DNA from: Cristatella mucedo | Taxonomy: Eukaryota; Bryozoa; Phylactolaemata; Cristatellidae | NCBI GenBank assembly: GCA_009760855.2 | Contig: WPIO01000206.1 | Span: forward strand, 180,001 to 244,000 | Reading direction: 5' to 3' | DNA length: 64,000 bases | Shown: positions 28,501-36,018 of the stretch, piece by piece | Layout of the letters: the number at the start of each line of letters is the position of its first letter | How positions within the stretch are numbered: the first letter of the stretch is position 1 | Program-made: the position numbers and the translations under genes | The notes under the pieces: model-generated | What the model saw: the letters and a program-made list of their open reading frames with translations, nothing else | The model's database searches: none | What the model was told of the DNA's origin: nothing

Positions 28501-31500
28501 GCTTAATAAACACATGAATAACATTAGAGGTTAACGAATAACGTTAGGGGTGACATGCACAGGGTCAGCATGCAAGCGTGGTTAGTGGCAGTATGCACAG
28601 TGTCAGCATGCATAGGCATCGGTGTATTTCAGTGCCTTTACTGGATGCCTTAAATGGACTTACTTTGTTTAGAAAATGAAATGTACAGCTTGCCTCCATC
28701 CAAAATCTGGCTCAAAGCTTGTGTTTTCTCTGCAGGCATGCTCTGACGAAGTCTGTATTTCGATTAATGCAATTTTCGGATAGGTTACTCGTCCTCTCGA
28801 AGTAGACTTCGTTCAAGCTCCTGGTGCTGTGCACAATTCCAGCAGCAGCTCGTCGCTTCTAAGACTTCTTGGTCTCGTGTTTCTCTTTTACAGGCTCACC
28901 TGGCTCGTGTTTGCAACAGTTCAGCGTATCGCCTTTCCTATTTTGTGACATCCACGGCGTTTGCAACTATGCTACTCGCAATGGTCTTTCCTACTGGCTG
29001 AGCACCACCGAACCACTACCAATGATGCCAGTCACTGCGTGGGACATTCGCAAGTTTGTCAGTCGCTGCGTGGTCTGTGAAGCTCCAGCCCGAGTTCTGG
29101 CACTGCACAGCCAGTCGACTGAGCTTCCGCAGTGTCCGCCCAACTGGTCCCCACTGTGGATAGGCTACAGCTTCGTGCAGGTACAGGACGTGCTGACCGC
29201 TGGCGAGCATGCAGCATTAACGATGGAGCCAATCGGGATGCTTGCATATGATTGCCCGAAAAAAAATTCCGCTTGCATCAGGCAACCTCTAAGCTCTATA
29301 GTTCGTATGTATGTGCCGACACCACACGGAGTCCAGATTAGTGGATTCCTGTCACCACTGCAACATTGTCTCAAACCCTTAACCCAAGTTCACACGTACA
29401 CATTTCGGGTCTGTTTATGCCCAACTGTATTCTGCCATATTCCTTTAAACGCTTATTTAGGAATGCTCCTGTGGAAAGTCAGCAGTCTAGCTTAGTGGAA
29501 TTGGTGTCTGTGGCTAATTAAAAAACTAGAGACGGTGAAAGCATGCCGGTCACACGTGATGTAACTTGTGCCTGTACCTTCAGACTAGTTAGCTATCTCG
29601 GGTTGTATAATGCGGCCTATGCTGTGTAGTTGACATTCAGCACTTAACCCTGATCTAAGACAACTTGATACTCCTCAGCAGAACATCAATAAGTGGCATT
29701 ACATTACAAAGTTAGACTCAGCATCAAAAGGATTTCACTTCCGAGGCTTGATTGGTTTGCATTTGTAAAGCACCTAGGAAGAGATTGAGTTCTCCGAGGG
29801 TGCTCTATTAAGTGCATTATTATTATTATTACCATGCAGAATGCTTCATGCTCATATCTGTGAATCGCTATGCATCACATATACACTCTACTTCAACAGA
29901 CCTTCGAAGTTTGGTTGGAGTTGCTGTGGCAGATACTCTGTTGGGCTAATAAGGGAATTTACTGTTATGATAGGCATAGCAGCATGTGAAAGTAATTATT
30001 GGCTTTCCAAAAGCAAACAAACGCATGTTGTTGCCACGTGAATGCTTACTGTGACCTTGTCCGATACAAGATTTTAATATATCTTCCTTATCTGGCTCGG
30101 TACACAGGGTTTTTCACAGTCTCATCTGCTTCAGCACATTGCACTGGGCCTGGATTTTACTGAAAAGGCCATCTACCCATTAGCATCACATTAAATTTGC
30201 CAAAATTACTTTAATCGAGTTGTTGCTGGTAAACTAAGTTGGATCTCAGAGCTTGAATTCTTTGCTTGGCGGGTTTGTTATATTTAGCAGCACGATAACG
30301 ACCCTGAGTGCACTGCCAGGCCGGTACAGTACTTTTTTGACGAATAACGATTGTTCTGATAATAATAATAATAACAATAATAATAGTGCATTTGTATGGT
30401 TTTCTCAGAAAACTGAATCTCTCTCTCGAGGCACTTTACAGATTCTGCATATGTATTACCAAATATATAGATATGCATTACCAAATGTTTGGTGGCAATA
30501 TCTGCAAGCACCAGGCATAGTTTGAGAAGGTACCTGCATACAAAGGACAAATCGCAAAGACCCACCAAAAAGGAAGTGTGTTTCAAGCTTCTTTTTAAAT
30601 GTCATCATGTCAGGGAACGTTGTGACGTGCGTCGGTAGTGAGTTCCAGGCTTTGGGAGCATAGGAATCAAATCTACAGTCTCCAATGGTTTGAAGTTTCG
30701 TACGAGGTATGGCTAAACGATTCCAATCGGCACAGCTGGTTCTAGGATTCTTCTGCTGGTTTTGGTGGTGGTTTTGCTTTTGTGGGGATTCTGATAGGTG
30801 AGCTGCATCTAAAGAATGAAGGGACCTACAATTAATTGACAGAACTTTGAAGTCGTGGGGTCAAGGTTGTGGGTTCGAATCCTGTGATGGGTGATTCTTT
30901 ATCGCCACTGCAAGCAGCGGCGACAGCCATCAATGCTCTTCTGTTGCTATACAAAAGAGGCTGTTGAATCAGCTAGTATTTTGTGTGTGTGCAGATCAAA
31001 CGGGAGATATGCTAGTGAAGCAGATTTTGAACATAAGGTTTTCCAATTTCCAAGTCAAACATGCTTTGCCATTACTGGTAAGTTGGTTTTGTCGTCATTC
31101 AATATAAGAAATGGTATGGTGACACACCCAGTGGCCTTTTTCTAATCTCTTGAACGTTTATGATCCTGTATTGACTGGTGGCTGAGGTGGGGCCGTTCGG
31201 TCCACACCAGCAGCCAATCATTTCAGTAAAATGCTGGTTGTGTATAATTTGCTTTAGCAGACGAGGCAATGCCGAAGCTTGTGGCCTCTATACATGGTCA
31301 GAGAAGGGAGGTCATGCGAAATCGTGGCAGGGTCACATTACACTAAGCAAAAACATGCCAATAGCATATGTGCATGTTCTGGCCAGGTTAAAAAATATTT
31401 TCACATGCTGTGCACAACTGTTATATGCCTGCCACTGTAGAAATATTCTTGTTGCCCTAACGGAGTAGCAGCCACAGAAGCTGCGGCTATACTGCAAGGA

Positions 31501-32352
31501 TTTGTATGTGGCTGAGTGTATGTACTTTCAATAGCTGAAGGCTGTTACTTAGCTCAAGCATTTTAATTACCGCAGCATGTTATCCTGTGAGATTATTTCT
31601 ACTTGCAAAGATTTTCTTACGGCATGCTATCTGTCGGCTCGGATACTTGATCGTATCAAGTTTTTCTTATATAAACAAATACAATAAATATTTTAGCTGA
31701 TTTAGCAGTCTGATTTGTAAAGCAGCAGAAGAGCCTTAACGGCTATCACCACCACTTGAAGTTAGCAATAGAGGATCGCCCACTGCAGGATTCCAACCCA
31801 TGACCTCGGTCGTGAAGAGCGACCACTTTACCCCCGGGGCTATCCCATAATCTTAACAGCCCTTAACGTTTTAAGGAGGTTTGCCAATGTTCATGCTATA
31901 TCTACCCCATTTCAAACGTGTGCACGGGTATTGTGTGCACTTTAGCTTTGCTCTAAATCAACCAGTAATCGGCATGTCCATTTATCAGTGATCACTTTCG
32001 GAACAATCTTACCAAAGCTGATGAAAAGAATGAGCCTGTGCATAACTAATTCCAATGAACTTGTTACTTCTGCCTGCTTCAGCATACCGGTGCCGGTGCA
32101 AATGGTGGTGGCCAAATGCTGTCCAGCACTGGCAGCTGCTTGGAAAACTTCAGGACATCTCCTTTCATCGAGTGTATCGAGTCTGTTGGTACATGCCACT
32201 ACTACTCTGATAAGTACAGCTTTTGGATGACAACGGTCGACCCAAGTGGCCAGTTCATGCCGCAGGTGTCAGAAACGCTTAAAGCACCTAGTCTTACTAC
32301 CAGAACAAGTAGATGCCAGGTGTGCACAAGGAATGCCTTTGGCGGCTTATAA
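6183..32352 (+). CDS. Collagen type IV alpha chain, 23 exons, 5' end missing
   Basis: Secreted basement-membrane collagen: three chains form a triple helix and trimers join through C-terminal NC1 domains into a network. Exons: 6183-6236, 7296-7358, 12702-12746, 14029-14148, 14636-14840, 17048-17196, 17851-18001, 19164-19342, 19456-19656, 20004-20286, 20475-20672, 21083-21187, 21448-21777, 22161-22304, 22454-22764, 22901-23144, 23241-23420, 24947-25177, 25667-25819, 26343-26606, 26811-27119, 28894-29180, 32083-32352. All are bounded by AG/GT and all phases agree, giving 1,491 residues: Gly-X-Y with short interruptions (about 1-1258), then NC1 (about 1259-1491) with 12 cysteines. Family members are usually near 1,700 residues, so signal peptide and 7S region are missing; no upstream Gly-X-Y exon was seen. 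Class is certain; which alpha chain is not. Confidence 0.96.
6237..7295 (+). other. Collagen intron with CT tract
   Basis: Intron between visible exons 1 and 2. It contains a CT tract at 6562-6605 and otherwise unremarkable AT-rich sequence. Confidence 0.8.
6562..6605. repeat. (CT)n microsatellite
   Basis: About 44 nt of CT dinucleotides with one CCCC interruption; pyrimidine on the collagen coding strand. Confidence 0.95.
7296..7358 (+). CDS. Collagen IV exon 2
   Basis: Codes 21 residues of Gly-X-Y including a lysine-rich MKGEKG stretch. Acceptor CTTGCAG, donor GTGAGT, phase 0/0. Confidence 0.92.
7359..7994 (+). other. Start of the 5.3-kb collagen intron, no element recognised
   Basis: Intronic sequence after exon 2 with no recognised repeat or ORF. 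Confidence 0.6.
7995..8140 (-). mobile_element. tRNA-derived SINE (family 2), degenerate
   Basis: Antisense copy: CCAAGAGAACTTAATCTC and AGGCGCTTTGCGCATGCC (tail), then CTCGAG and CACCTTAACCACTGGTCC (head with box A). More diverged than the copy at 46585. Confidence 0.7.
8489..8569. repeat. (TA)n microsatellite
   Basis: About 80 nt of TA dinucleotides directly abutting the 5' edge of an L2-like LINE fragment. Confidence 0.97.
8570..9120 (+). mobile_element. L2-like LINE fragment (RT C-terminus and 3' tail)
   Basis: Begins at the [19 protein letters not shown] region of the RT, runs through the segment with [10 protein letters not shown] in a shifted frame, and ends in the family tail (GTAAA, CCACCTAGAAAGAGATTTAG). 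Frames are broken. It is 5'-truncated, as is usual for LINE copies. Confidence 0.8.
9130..9167. repeat. (TA)n/(TTTA)n microsatellite
   Basis: Short TA run followed by TTTA repeats, adjacent to the tail of the preceding LINE fragment. Confidence 0.9.
10640..10980 (+). mobile_element. Two head-to-tail tRNA-derived SINEs (family 1)
   Basis: Two related units of about 165 nt. Each has a tRNA-like B box (GGGTTCAATTAC in the first, GGATTCGAATCTT in the second), then GCAGTGGGCGAT, GGTGATAGCC and a tail with ATGCAAAAG or ATACAAAAAAGGCT followed by AATCAGCTAG. They are inserted into the LINE at 9400-12595. Confidence 0.75.
11331..11517. repeat. (CT)n microsatellite, imperfect
   Basis: 187 nt of CT and CTGT units within the LINE copy. 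Ser-Leu and Arg-Glu open frames across it are artefacts. Confidence 0.97.
12702..12746 (+). CDS. Collagen IV exon 3
   Basis: A 45-nt Gly-X-Y exon, 15 residues, phase 0/0, between an AATTGTAG acceptor and a GTAGTG donor. It follows a 5.3-kb intron crowded with LINE and SINE copies. Confidence 0.85.
13171..13338. repeat. 21-bp minisatellite, eight units
   Basis: Eight consecutive 21-bp units of the form TCTcctCTaGTCcTCCTAgCc with substitutions but no length change. It lies in the collagen intron between exons 3 and 4. Confidence 0.85.
13465..13550 (+). mobile_element. L2-like LINE 3' tail
   Basis: Isolated tail: GTGCCTAGAAAGAGATTTAATT, GAGGGCACTTTAAATG, then TTATTATTAT. Only the last about 80 nt of the family. 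Confidence 0.7.
13551..14028 (+). other. Collagen intron, no element recognised
   Basis: Contains a short direct repeat of CATGCAATAGTAATCAG (13903-13940) and an incidental open frame. No other feature. Confidence 0.5.
14029..14148 (+). CDS. Collagen IV exon 4
   Basis: Forty Gly-X-Y residues, phase 0/0, acceptor TTCCAG and donor GTGAGT. Its end joins the next exon with a one-residue break in the Gly repeat. Confidence 0.94.
14149..14635 (+). other. Collagen intron, no element recognised
   Basis: GC-balanced intron with a TGC/CAG-rich stretch. Open frames on both strands here lack any family signature. Confidence 0.7.
14636..14840 (+). CDS. Collagen IV exon 5
   Basis: 205 nt of Gly-X-Y. It ends inside a glycine codon (one base left), the first split-Gly boundary in the visible gene. 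Acceptor TTGCAG, donor GTATGC. Confidence 0.94.
14841..17047 (+). other. Collagen intron with degenerate SINE and CT tract
   Basis: Contains a poly-C run near 15087-15095, a weak family-1 SINE remnant at 15520-15630 (GTGGGCGATTATTTG, TTCTTCTGCCGATATG) and a CT tract at 16511-16678. Nothing else recognised. Confidence 0.6.
16511..16678. repeat. (CT)n/(CTGT)n microsatellite
   Basis: 168 nt of CT with frequent GTCT units; pyrimidine on the collagen coding strand. Confidence 0.96.
17048..17196 (+). CDS. Collagen IV exon 6
   Basis: Begins with the last two bases of the split glycine codon and ends at phase 0 before GTAAGT. Contains the interruption GIAIPG. Confidence 0.94.
17197..17850 (+). other. 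Collagen intron, no element recognised
   Basis: Between exons 6 and 7; no repeat family or ORF supported. Confidence 0.7.
17851..18001 (+). CDS. Collagen IV exon 7
   Basis: 151 nt, phase 0 in, split Gly out. An interruption around GDGPESLAG breaks the triplet register, as is usual for type IV collagen. Donor GTATGA. Confidence 0.94.
18002..19163 (+). other. Collagen intron, no element recognised
   Basis: A 104-codon open frame at 18276-18590 has no recognisable domain and lies wholly within the intron. Nothing else seen. Confidence 0.6.
19164..19342 (+). CDS. Collagen IV exon 8, with a CxxC interruption
   Basis: Split Gly in, phase 0 out. Near its start it encodes [10 protein letters not shown], the only two cysteines in the visible collagenous region, within a non-Gly-X-Y interruption. 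A second interruption, GWGG, follows. Acceptor TTGCAG, donor GTGAGG. Confidence 0.93.
19456..19656 (+). CDS. Collagen IV exon 9
   Basis: 201 nt, phase 0/0, after an intron of only 113 nt. Contains the interruption [10 protein letters not shown]. Donor GTAACT. Confidence 0.94.
20004..20286 (+). CDS. Collagen IV exon 10
   Basis: 283 nt, phase 0 in, split Gly out. Contains an RGD (20028-20036) and the interruption GAEPRYDFG. The donor GTACCG is weaker than most in this gene, but the phase fits the next exon. Confidence 0.92.
20475..20672 (+). CDS. Collagen IV exon 11
   Basis: 198 nt with split glycine codons at both ends. Uninterrupted Gly-X-Y with an RGD at 20525-20533. Acceptor TTTGCAG, donor GTATGC. 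Confidence 0.95.
20722..20860 (-). mobile_element. tRNA-derived SINE (family 2)
   Basis: Antisense copy: ATTCATTTATATAGCGCTCC, AAGAGAACTTAATCTC, AGGCGCTTCACATATGCC, GGGCTTGAGCCC (box B complement), CTTGGTCGGGGCAAGCAC. In the intron between exons 11 and 12. Confidence 0.82.
21083..21187 (+). CDS. Collagen IV exon 12
   Basis: 105 nt, split Gly on both sides, with an interruption at GSPKDGDKG. Acceptor CTTGCAG, donor GTAGCA. Confidence 0.93.
21448..21777 (+). CDS. Collagen IV exon 13
   Basis: The longest collagenous exon (330 nt), split Gly on both sides. Nearly perfect Gly-X-Y ending with the interruption GLSIDGMKG. Acceptor ATGCAG, donor GTGAGC. Confidence 0.95.
21778..22160 (+). other. Collagen intron, no element recognised
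   Basis: Intron between exons 13 and 14 with no recognised repeat. Confidence 0.7.
22161..22304 (+). CDS. Collagen IV exon 14
   Basis: 144 nt, split Gly on both sides, uninterrupted Gly-X-Y. Acceptor GCTCCAG, donor GTAAGC. Confidence 0.95.
22454..22764 (+). CDS. Collagen IV exon 15
   Basis: 311 nt, split Gly in, phase 0 out. Starts with an RGDS (22459-22470) and contains a GIGVDG interruption. Acceptor CGTAG, donor GTATGC. Confidence 0.95.
22901..23144 (+). CDS. Collagen IV exon 16
   Basis: 244 nt, phase 0 in, split Gly out, with an RGD at 22943-22951. The donor GTTGGT is atypical, but only this cut keeps the phase of the next exon. Confidence 0.92.
23241..23420 (+). CDS. Collagen IV exon 17
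   Basis: 180 nt, split Gly on both sides, after a 96-nt intron. RGD at 23255-23263. Acceptor CTTGTAG, donor GTAGGC. Confidence 0.95.
23535..24065 (-). mobile_element. L2-like LINE fragment, antisense
   Basis: Begins with the complemented tail (CTCTCAGAGAACTTAGTGAC, TAGGCACTTTAAATTC), then the 3' UTR with GGTTAGTGGCAGCATGC, then the RT C-terminus (on the minus strand: [17 protein letters not shown]). Inserted in the intron before exon 18; truncated and mutated. Confidence 0.8.
24066..24946 (+). other. Collagen intron with a short tandem duplication
   Basis: At about 24708-24762 a segment with GGGGTG, TTTTTTCTGGAATAATAATCAG occurs twice in tandem. Otherwise unassigned. Confidence 0.5.
24947..25177 (+). 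CDS. Collagen IV exon 18
   Basis: 231 nt, split Gly on both sides. Interruptions at GPAIMGQKG and GVSTARG. Acceptor TTTTTTAG, donor GTGTGT. The 1.5-kb upstream intron carries an antisense LINE fragment. Confidence 0.94.
25178..25666 (+). other. Collagen intron, no element recognised
   Basis: Contains two near-identical pieces with GAAAT(A)CATTTAGTTTTCTCAG (about 25350 and 25450). Otherwise unremarkable. Confidence 0.5.
25667..25819 (+). CDS. Collagen IV exon 19
   Basis: 153 nt, split Gly on both sides, continuous Gly-X-Y. Acceptor TGCTTAG, donor GTGAGT. Confidence 0.94.
25820..26342 (+). other. Collagen intron, no element recognised
   Basis: Between exons 19 and 20; nothing supported. Confidence 0.7.
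26343..26606 (+). CDS. Collagen IV exon 20
   Basis: 264 nt, split Gly on both sides, with an RGD at 26540-26548 and an interruption at GSARNEPG. Acceptor ACCACAG, donor GTGAGA. Confidence 0.95.
26811..27119 (+). CDS. Collagen IV exon 21: end of triple helix and start of NC1
   Basis: The Gly-X-Y repeat ends at GRLG (residue about 1258) and the NC1 domain begins with a stretch containing [20 protein letters not shown] and QAQDL, hallmark positions of the first NC1 half including its first cysteine. Split Gly on both ends. Donor GTGAGC. Confidence 0.97.
27600..27750 (+). mobile_element. tRNA-derived SINE (family 1), degenerate
   Basis: Weak copy: GGTCGTGGGTTAGTGTCGTTC in place of the B box, then GCTGCAAGCAGAGTGGTAG and AAAGCTCTTCTACCGAAAC. 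Diverged but with the family order. Flanking intron sequence (27120-27599, 27751-28364) shows nothing else. Confidence 0.45.
28365..28620 (-). mobile_element. L2-like LINE 3' end, antisense
   Basis: (TAA)n-rich edge, then TGATAAAGCGCCCTCAGAG, CTCAATCTCTCTCCAGGCGC, TTTACATTTGCAGCAAAGGG and the GGTTAGTGGCAGTATGCACA block. This is the best-preserved tail region and defines the family end. Confidence 0.85.
28894..29180 (+). CDS. Collagen IV exon 22: NC1 middle
   Basis: Holds the rest of the first NC1 repeat ([23 protein letters not shown]) and the start of the second ([23 protein letters not shown]). Two adjacent Met codons (29022-29027, EPLPMMP) lie where the sulfilimine-forming Met93 is expected. 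Split Gly in, phase 0 out before GTACAG. Confidence 0.97.
29181..29754 (+). other. Collagen intron, no element recognised
   Basis: Start of the 2.9-kb intron that splits the NC1 domain. The reading frame stays open past the donor for about 100 codons without NC1 similarity, so it is intronic. Confidence 0.7.
29755..29831 (+). mobile_element. L2-like LINE 3' tail
   Basis: Tail only: GTAAAGCACCTAGGAAGAG, TGAGTTCTCCGAGGGTGCTC and (ATT)n. Confidence 0.75.
30355..30830 (-). mobile_element. L2-like LINE fragment, antisense
   Basis: (TAA)n edge, tail (TTTCTCAGAAAACTGAATC, TCGAGGCACTTTACAG) and part of the RT C-terminus with GAGTTCCAGGCTTTGGGAGC, as in the copy at 53.3-55 kb. A deletion removes most of the 3' UTR. 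Confidence 0.8.
30850..30985 (+). mobile_element. tRNA-derived SINE (family 1)
   Basis: Good copy: GTTGTGGGTTCGAATCCTG (B box), GATGGGTGATTCTTTATCGC, CACTGCAAGC, TCTTCTGTTGCTATACAAAA and GAATCAGCTAGTATT. Intron between exons 22 and 23. Confidence 0.8.
31685..31855 (-). mobile_element. tRNA-derived SINE (family 1), antisense
   Basis: Complement of the family: GCAGAAGAGCCTTAACGGC, TATCACCACCACTTGAAG, GGATCGCCCACTGCAGGATT, CCAACCCATGACC (B box) and TACCCCCGGGG. Still within the NC1-splitting intron. Confidence 0.75.
32083..32352 (+). CDS. Collagen IV last coding exon: NC1 end and stop
   Basis: Begins [11 protein letters not shown] after acceptor GCTTCAG and continues with GSCLENF, IECIE, TCHYY, SFWM and SRCQVC, ending with TAA at 32350-32352. 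The lysine codon at 32281-32283 (ETLKAP) is at the position of the Lys/Hyl211 sulfilimine partner. Phase 0. Confidence 0.97.
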   Translation, partial: HTGAGANGGGQMLSSTGSCLENFRTSPFIECIESVGTCHYYSDKYSFWMTTVDPSGQFMPQVSETLKAPSLTTRTSRCQVCTRNAFGGL

Positions 32353-32651
32353 GAACCTGTGGCTATGTCGTACCACATGCAACTTGCAGAGATGGCATGT
32401 CACCGGCTTCAGCAGCTGACCTGCAAAGGTCGTGTCCAGCTTATGCCAGCAGAGGCATGCTTTTGCCATGTGGTCTGCCTAGTCATCAATCTTCATTAAT
32501 TGCTTGCCATGTGCTGCTGTCAGTTGCAGTTGCCAGGCACGTTTATCTTTCTCTGTACCAACACGAATGCATGATCCAAGCTGTTCTCGGTATGTCTGTG
32601 TGTCTGTCTATGTCTATGTCTCTGTCTGTCTGTCTGGCTGGCTGCCTCCCT

Positions 32652-32736
<85 letters not shown>

Positions 32737-33536
32737 AAGCTCTCTGCAGCAGTCTGGCGGCCGGCATTGCTATCTGAGCTGGCTTGGGTAGCACTACCTT
32801 CAATCACTTTTTCTCATCTGCTGAATAATCTAGCAATAGGTTTCTCTTCTCTTCACTTGCTGTATAGTTCGACTGGTGGCTTTCATGGCATCTTTCCACT
32901 TTGCTTCAACAGCTACCCAGGCATCGATCCGTGATCGGCTACGGGCATACCGTCAGCATGCTTGGAAGTCAAATGCAAGAATGTGTTAAATGATAGCTGT
33001 GCACCGACAAGAGCACAACTCACTGCCAATTCTCGGACTTATAGTTGTCACATAGCAGTCACTAGCATCGGCCGGATAGGGCTCGACTTTGGCTAGTAAA
33101 TGGTGCTGCGATCTGTTTCAAAACCACATCTGCCAGACATGTGGTAGTTCTCAGTGACTGCTTTGCCCGTGAATGCTTTTCAGAAGTTTCTTTTTAGCTG
33201 CCTGTTCTGCAGAAAGAATAGACTAGCACTTTGCAACATGGCGACTCTTAGGGTGGCCGAGTGTCATTAAATTTTGTGCACCGGCACAAATGGAGCTGTG
33301 GCTTTTAGACAAATACAAAGGCGTGAATGCAATCAGAAAAGTCGAACCTCAACTTCGGCACTGCTGCAGGACATGCATGCAGCCACTGGCTTTTGTCTTG
33401 GGAACTGACAAAGGGTAAGAGGCAAAGGCAGAAACCTAAAGGTAAAACACTTTAGCATTTAAAATTGAAAAGCTGTGATATATTGAGCTTGAAGAGAGAC
33501 CAAAAACACGCCAATCTCTACAGGAATCAAAATAAA
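32353..33536 (+). other. Probable 3' UTR of the collagen IV gene
   Basis: Non-coding sequence after the collagen stop, containing a long CT tract (32657-32734). The first full AATAAA seen is at 33531-33536, 1.18 kb after the stop; the actual cleavage site cannot be fixed from sequence. Confidence 0.4.
32657..32734. repeat. (CT)n microsatellite
   Basis: 78 nt of nearly pure CT in the presumed collagen 3' UTR. Confidence 0.97.
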
Positions 33537-33714
33537 CCTTTGCATTCTTCTCGTAGGGAAAGGAGTCAGAAGGGCATCGAGGGTGCTCAGTCCAAGTCCA
33601 ATAAACGGTAAGACACCTGTCAGAGTCATAGTAGATAGACAGCTTTTCAGTGCTCTAACCTGGACCTCATATGCTCTTTCATAATTGAGATATTTTGAAG
33701 ACGTCATTCGTGCT

Positions 33715-33870
33715 ATTTAGCTTATTCTTAAGTCCCATTTGTATAGCACCAGAAGAGCTGTAACGGCCATCACCACCGCTTGCAGTGGATAATAAAGGAT
33801 CGACCACTGAAGCCCACAACCCGATTCGTGAAGATTGAGTACCTTAACTCCTGGGCAAAGACCAATGGGC
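33715..33870 (-). mobile_element. tRNA-derived SINE (family 1), antisense
   Basis: TTGTATAGCACCAGAAGAGC, GGCCATCACCACCGCTTGC, AGTGG, AAAGGATCGACCACTG and a decayed box B. Downstream of the collagen gene. Confidence 0.7.
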
Positions 33871-34690
33871 GATTTACTGCATCCCTATTGCCCCTACCCC
33901 TTGGTGGCAGGGCATTACAAGATTAAGTCATGGCATTCGCGTGTCTTTATATCATATATTATATCAATGCCTTATCAAGTTGTCGGTGACACCATCCACT
34001 GAGGCTGTACTGACAGCTTAAGGTTTGCCTTACCCAGATTACTTACCAGCCAGCATTATCAGTAGCCTTTTACCGCGGTTTGCAATACAGTTCAGTCCAG
34101 TATACAGAGGCTTGTACAAACTGTGGTCAACATAATTCTTCTGCATTCTTACATTCAGAGATTGCAAGTAATATGACAATGCTGCTAATATGCGAAGGCC
34201 ATTAATAAAAGGCTTGTAATGGGAGCGAAGCAGCACGGTCAGAACTGGACAATACATTTAACAATACCTTTTGTCCCGTAAAGTGGCCCTCGTGGGAGTT
34301 TTGGATTTGTATGAATGTGTGTGGAAGTCAGCCGTGTAAACGCCGCTACAGATTTTTCACAGATTTCGGCTGCTGGGTCTTAATGAGTCAAACATTTTGG
34401 AATGAGGAGCTTAGTCTGCAGACTCATACGAAGGAGAATCTGTCTCAACTTGTTGGCTCGTTGTTGGTCCAGCCGGCAAGTCAAAACCTCGAGGCTCATC
34501 ACATACACACCACGGCCAAAATAAAAAATGGCTGACACTCGTAGGCCAGAGTTATATTGAGGCGTCCAGAAGTTCTTGAAAATGGGATGCTAACGCATTG
34601 CAACAAATGCGTCAGCCTTTTCTACATAGAATGCCCCATGCATCTATTTATCAAATTCATCAGCAAACCAGTAACGGTGTAGGGGCCATC
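33871..34690. other. Intergenic, no recognised feature
   Basis: No ORF or repeat identified between the SINE and the gypsy element. The element's 3' LTR might lie at its right edge but I could not pair it with a second copy. Confidence 0.4.
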
Positions 34691-35023
34691 TTCAGCTTAG
34701 CGCCCGGAAGGTTGACGAGCCTTATGCCGTGCAGCAGCACCGATAGCAAATGAAGTCACTACCTCTATACAAGATGTACTTGAATTCGCGACGCTCTTCG
34801 CGAGCAGTACACGTCCGCGAGCAGCAGACGGAGGACACGTCCACTCACGACTACGAGAGCTGAACAAGAGACTGGCGGGAAAGATCACAAAACCGAGTGG
34901 CCATTCACTCATGCTTCCACCCAATCAGTAGTGAGGACCCGGCTGCAGAGGCGTTATGCACTTCTGCCCTGCGAGGCTAAGGCGAGGCAACATGGTGGCG
35001 ATGCTACTCCCATAAAGGCTACC

Positions 35024-35810
35024 CTAGTCACTTGGCTGCAGCCAATGTGACATCAAACGACATAATTCGCAAAGCGGGTGGGAAAGCGTACGCGGTTCGT
35101 GCTCCCCGATTCGCTTGCCAGAGGGAAAGTATTGAGATTGGGAGGCTCCGCTGAAGGTGATTGCTATGAAGAAGGTGTGTGTGATGTCCTTGGAGAAGGT
35201 GCGGCCGAAGGAGAATCCTGTGATAACGTGGATGTGCTTGTCGCCTGTTTGATTTGGCTGTCCTCGAAGTATGAGGGCTTCAGCTGGTTGATTGAGATGT
35301 ACATTCTGCGACATTGACGGAAAAAGGTTGTTTGGCCCGTTCAAGCACAACGTATGGGCCGTCGTAGGGTGGTTGAAGTACTCTTCGCGCCAATGCAATG
35401 CTGCAGGTCGTCGGGAATGTAAGACGGGTGGGCCAAATCTTGAGGCGGTACAGCATGTAGGCGGCCGATGTGCTCGATGAGTGATATCCAGCCGTCGACA
35501 AGTACTTGTGCGACGGTGGACTCCGTAACATCGGTCAGAGGAAACGCTTCAGGCCAGCGTGTGAAACGGTCGACGACGGTAAGTAAATGTCATACCATCG
35601 GGGTGGGGTAGCGGCCCGACGAGGTCAACGTGAACACGACTGAATCGACGCGACGAGTGGAAACTGCCTAACAGGCGTCGAAGTGTGCCGGGCTACTTTG
35701 GCGTGGGATGCAGGTTCGGGCCCAAGAGCTAACTTCGGAATCCATATTCTGCCTCACAAACCTCGACGCGATCAGACGTACTGTAGCTCGAATTCCAGGG
35801 TGTGTGAGTC
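35024..35810 (-). pseudogene. Gypsy integrase remnant with internal deletion
   Basis: The start of the integrase core is clear (LLTVVDRFTRWPEAFPLTDV near 35595-35530), but soon afterwards the sequence jumps to the C-terminal segment LQPPYDGPYVVLERAKQPF (about 35365). The second Asp and the Glu of the DDE core are missing, so this integrase cannot have been active. Confidence 0.82.
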
Positions 35811-36018
35811 CGTGCAATTTGTCGAAGATTCATCGACGGAAGGTGGCAGCCAGGTATGAGTGATCGCGGCCGGTAGAGAGGGTTGCATTAAATGGTTCCC
35901 AGCGACGTCGTTATAGGAACCAGTTGAAGGTGCAGGGAAGTAGTCGGTGAGGATTTTGGGCTCTTTCACGGCGAGCTCGCTGTAATCGATAGAAAGTTTG
36001 TCCATATCGAAAGCAGCT

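Noticed and set aside
29181-29495. Collagen exon 22 extended past 29180 to the downstream stop at 29495
   Set aside because: NC1 similarity stops exactly at SFVQ before GTACAG and resumes in phase at [10 protein letters not shown] (32083), which completes the domain; the extension has no similarity.
30850-30985. tRNA gene at the B-box sequences of the SINEs
   Set aside because: A B box is present but no cloverleaf or acceptor stem; repeated copies with a common 3' tail identify a SINE.
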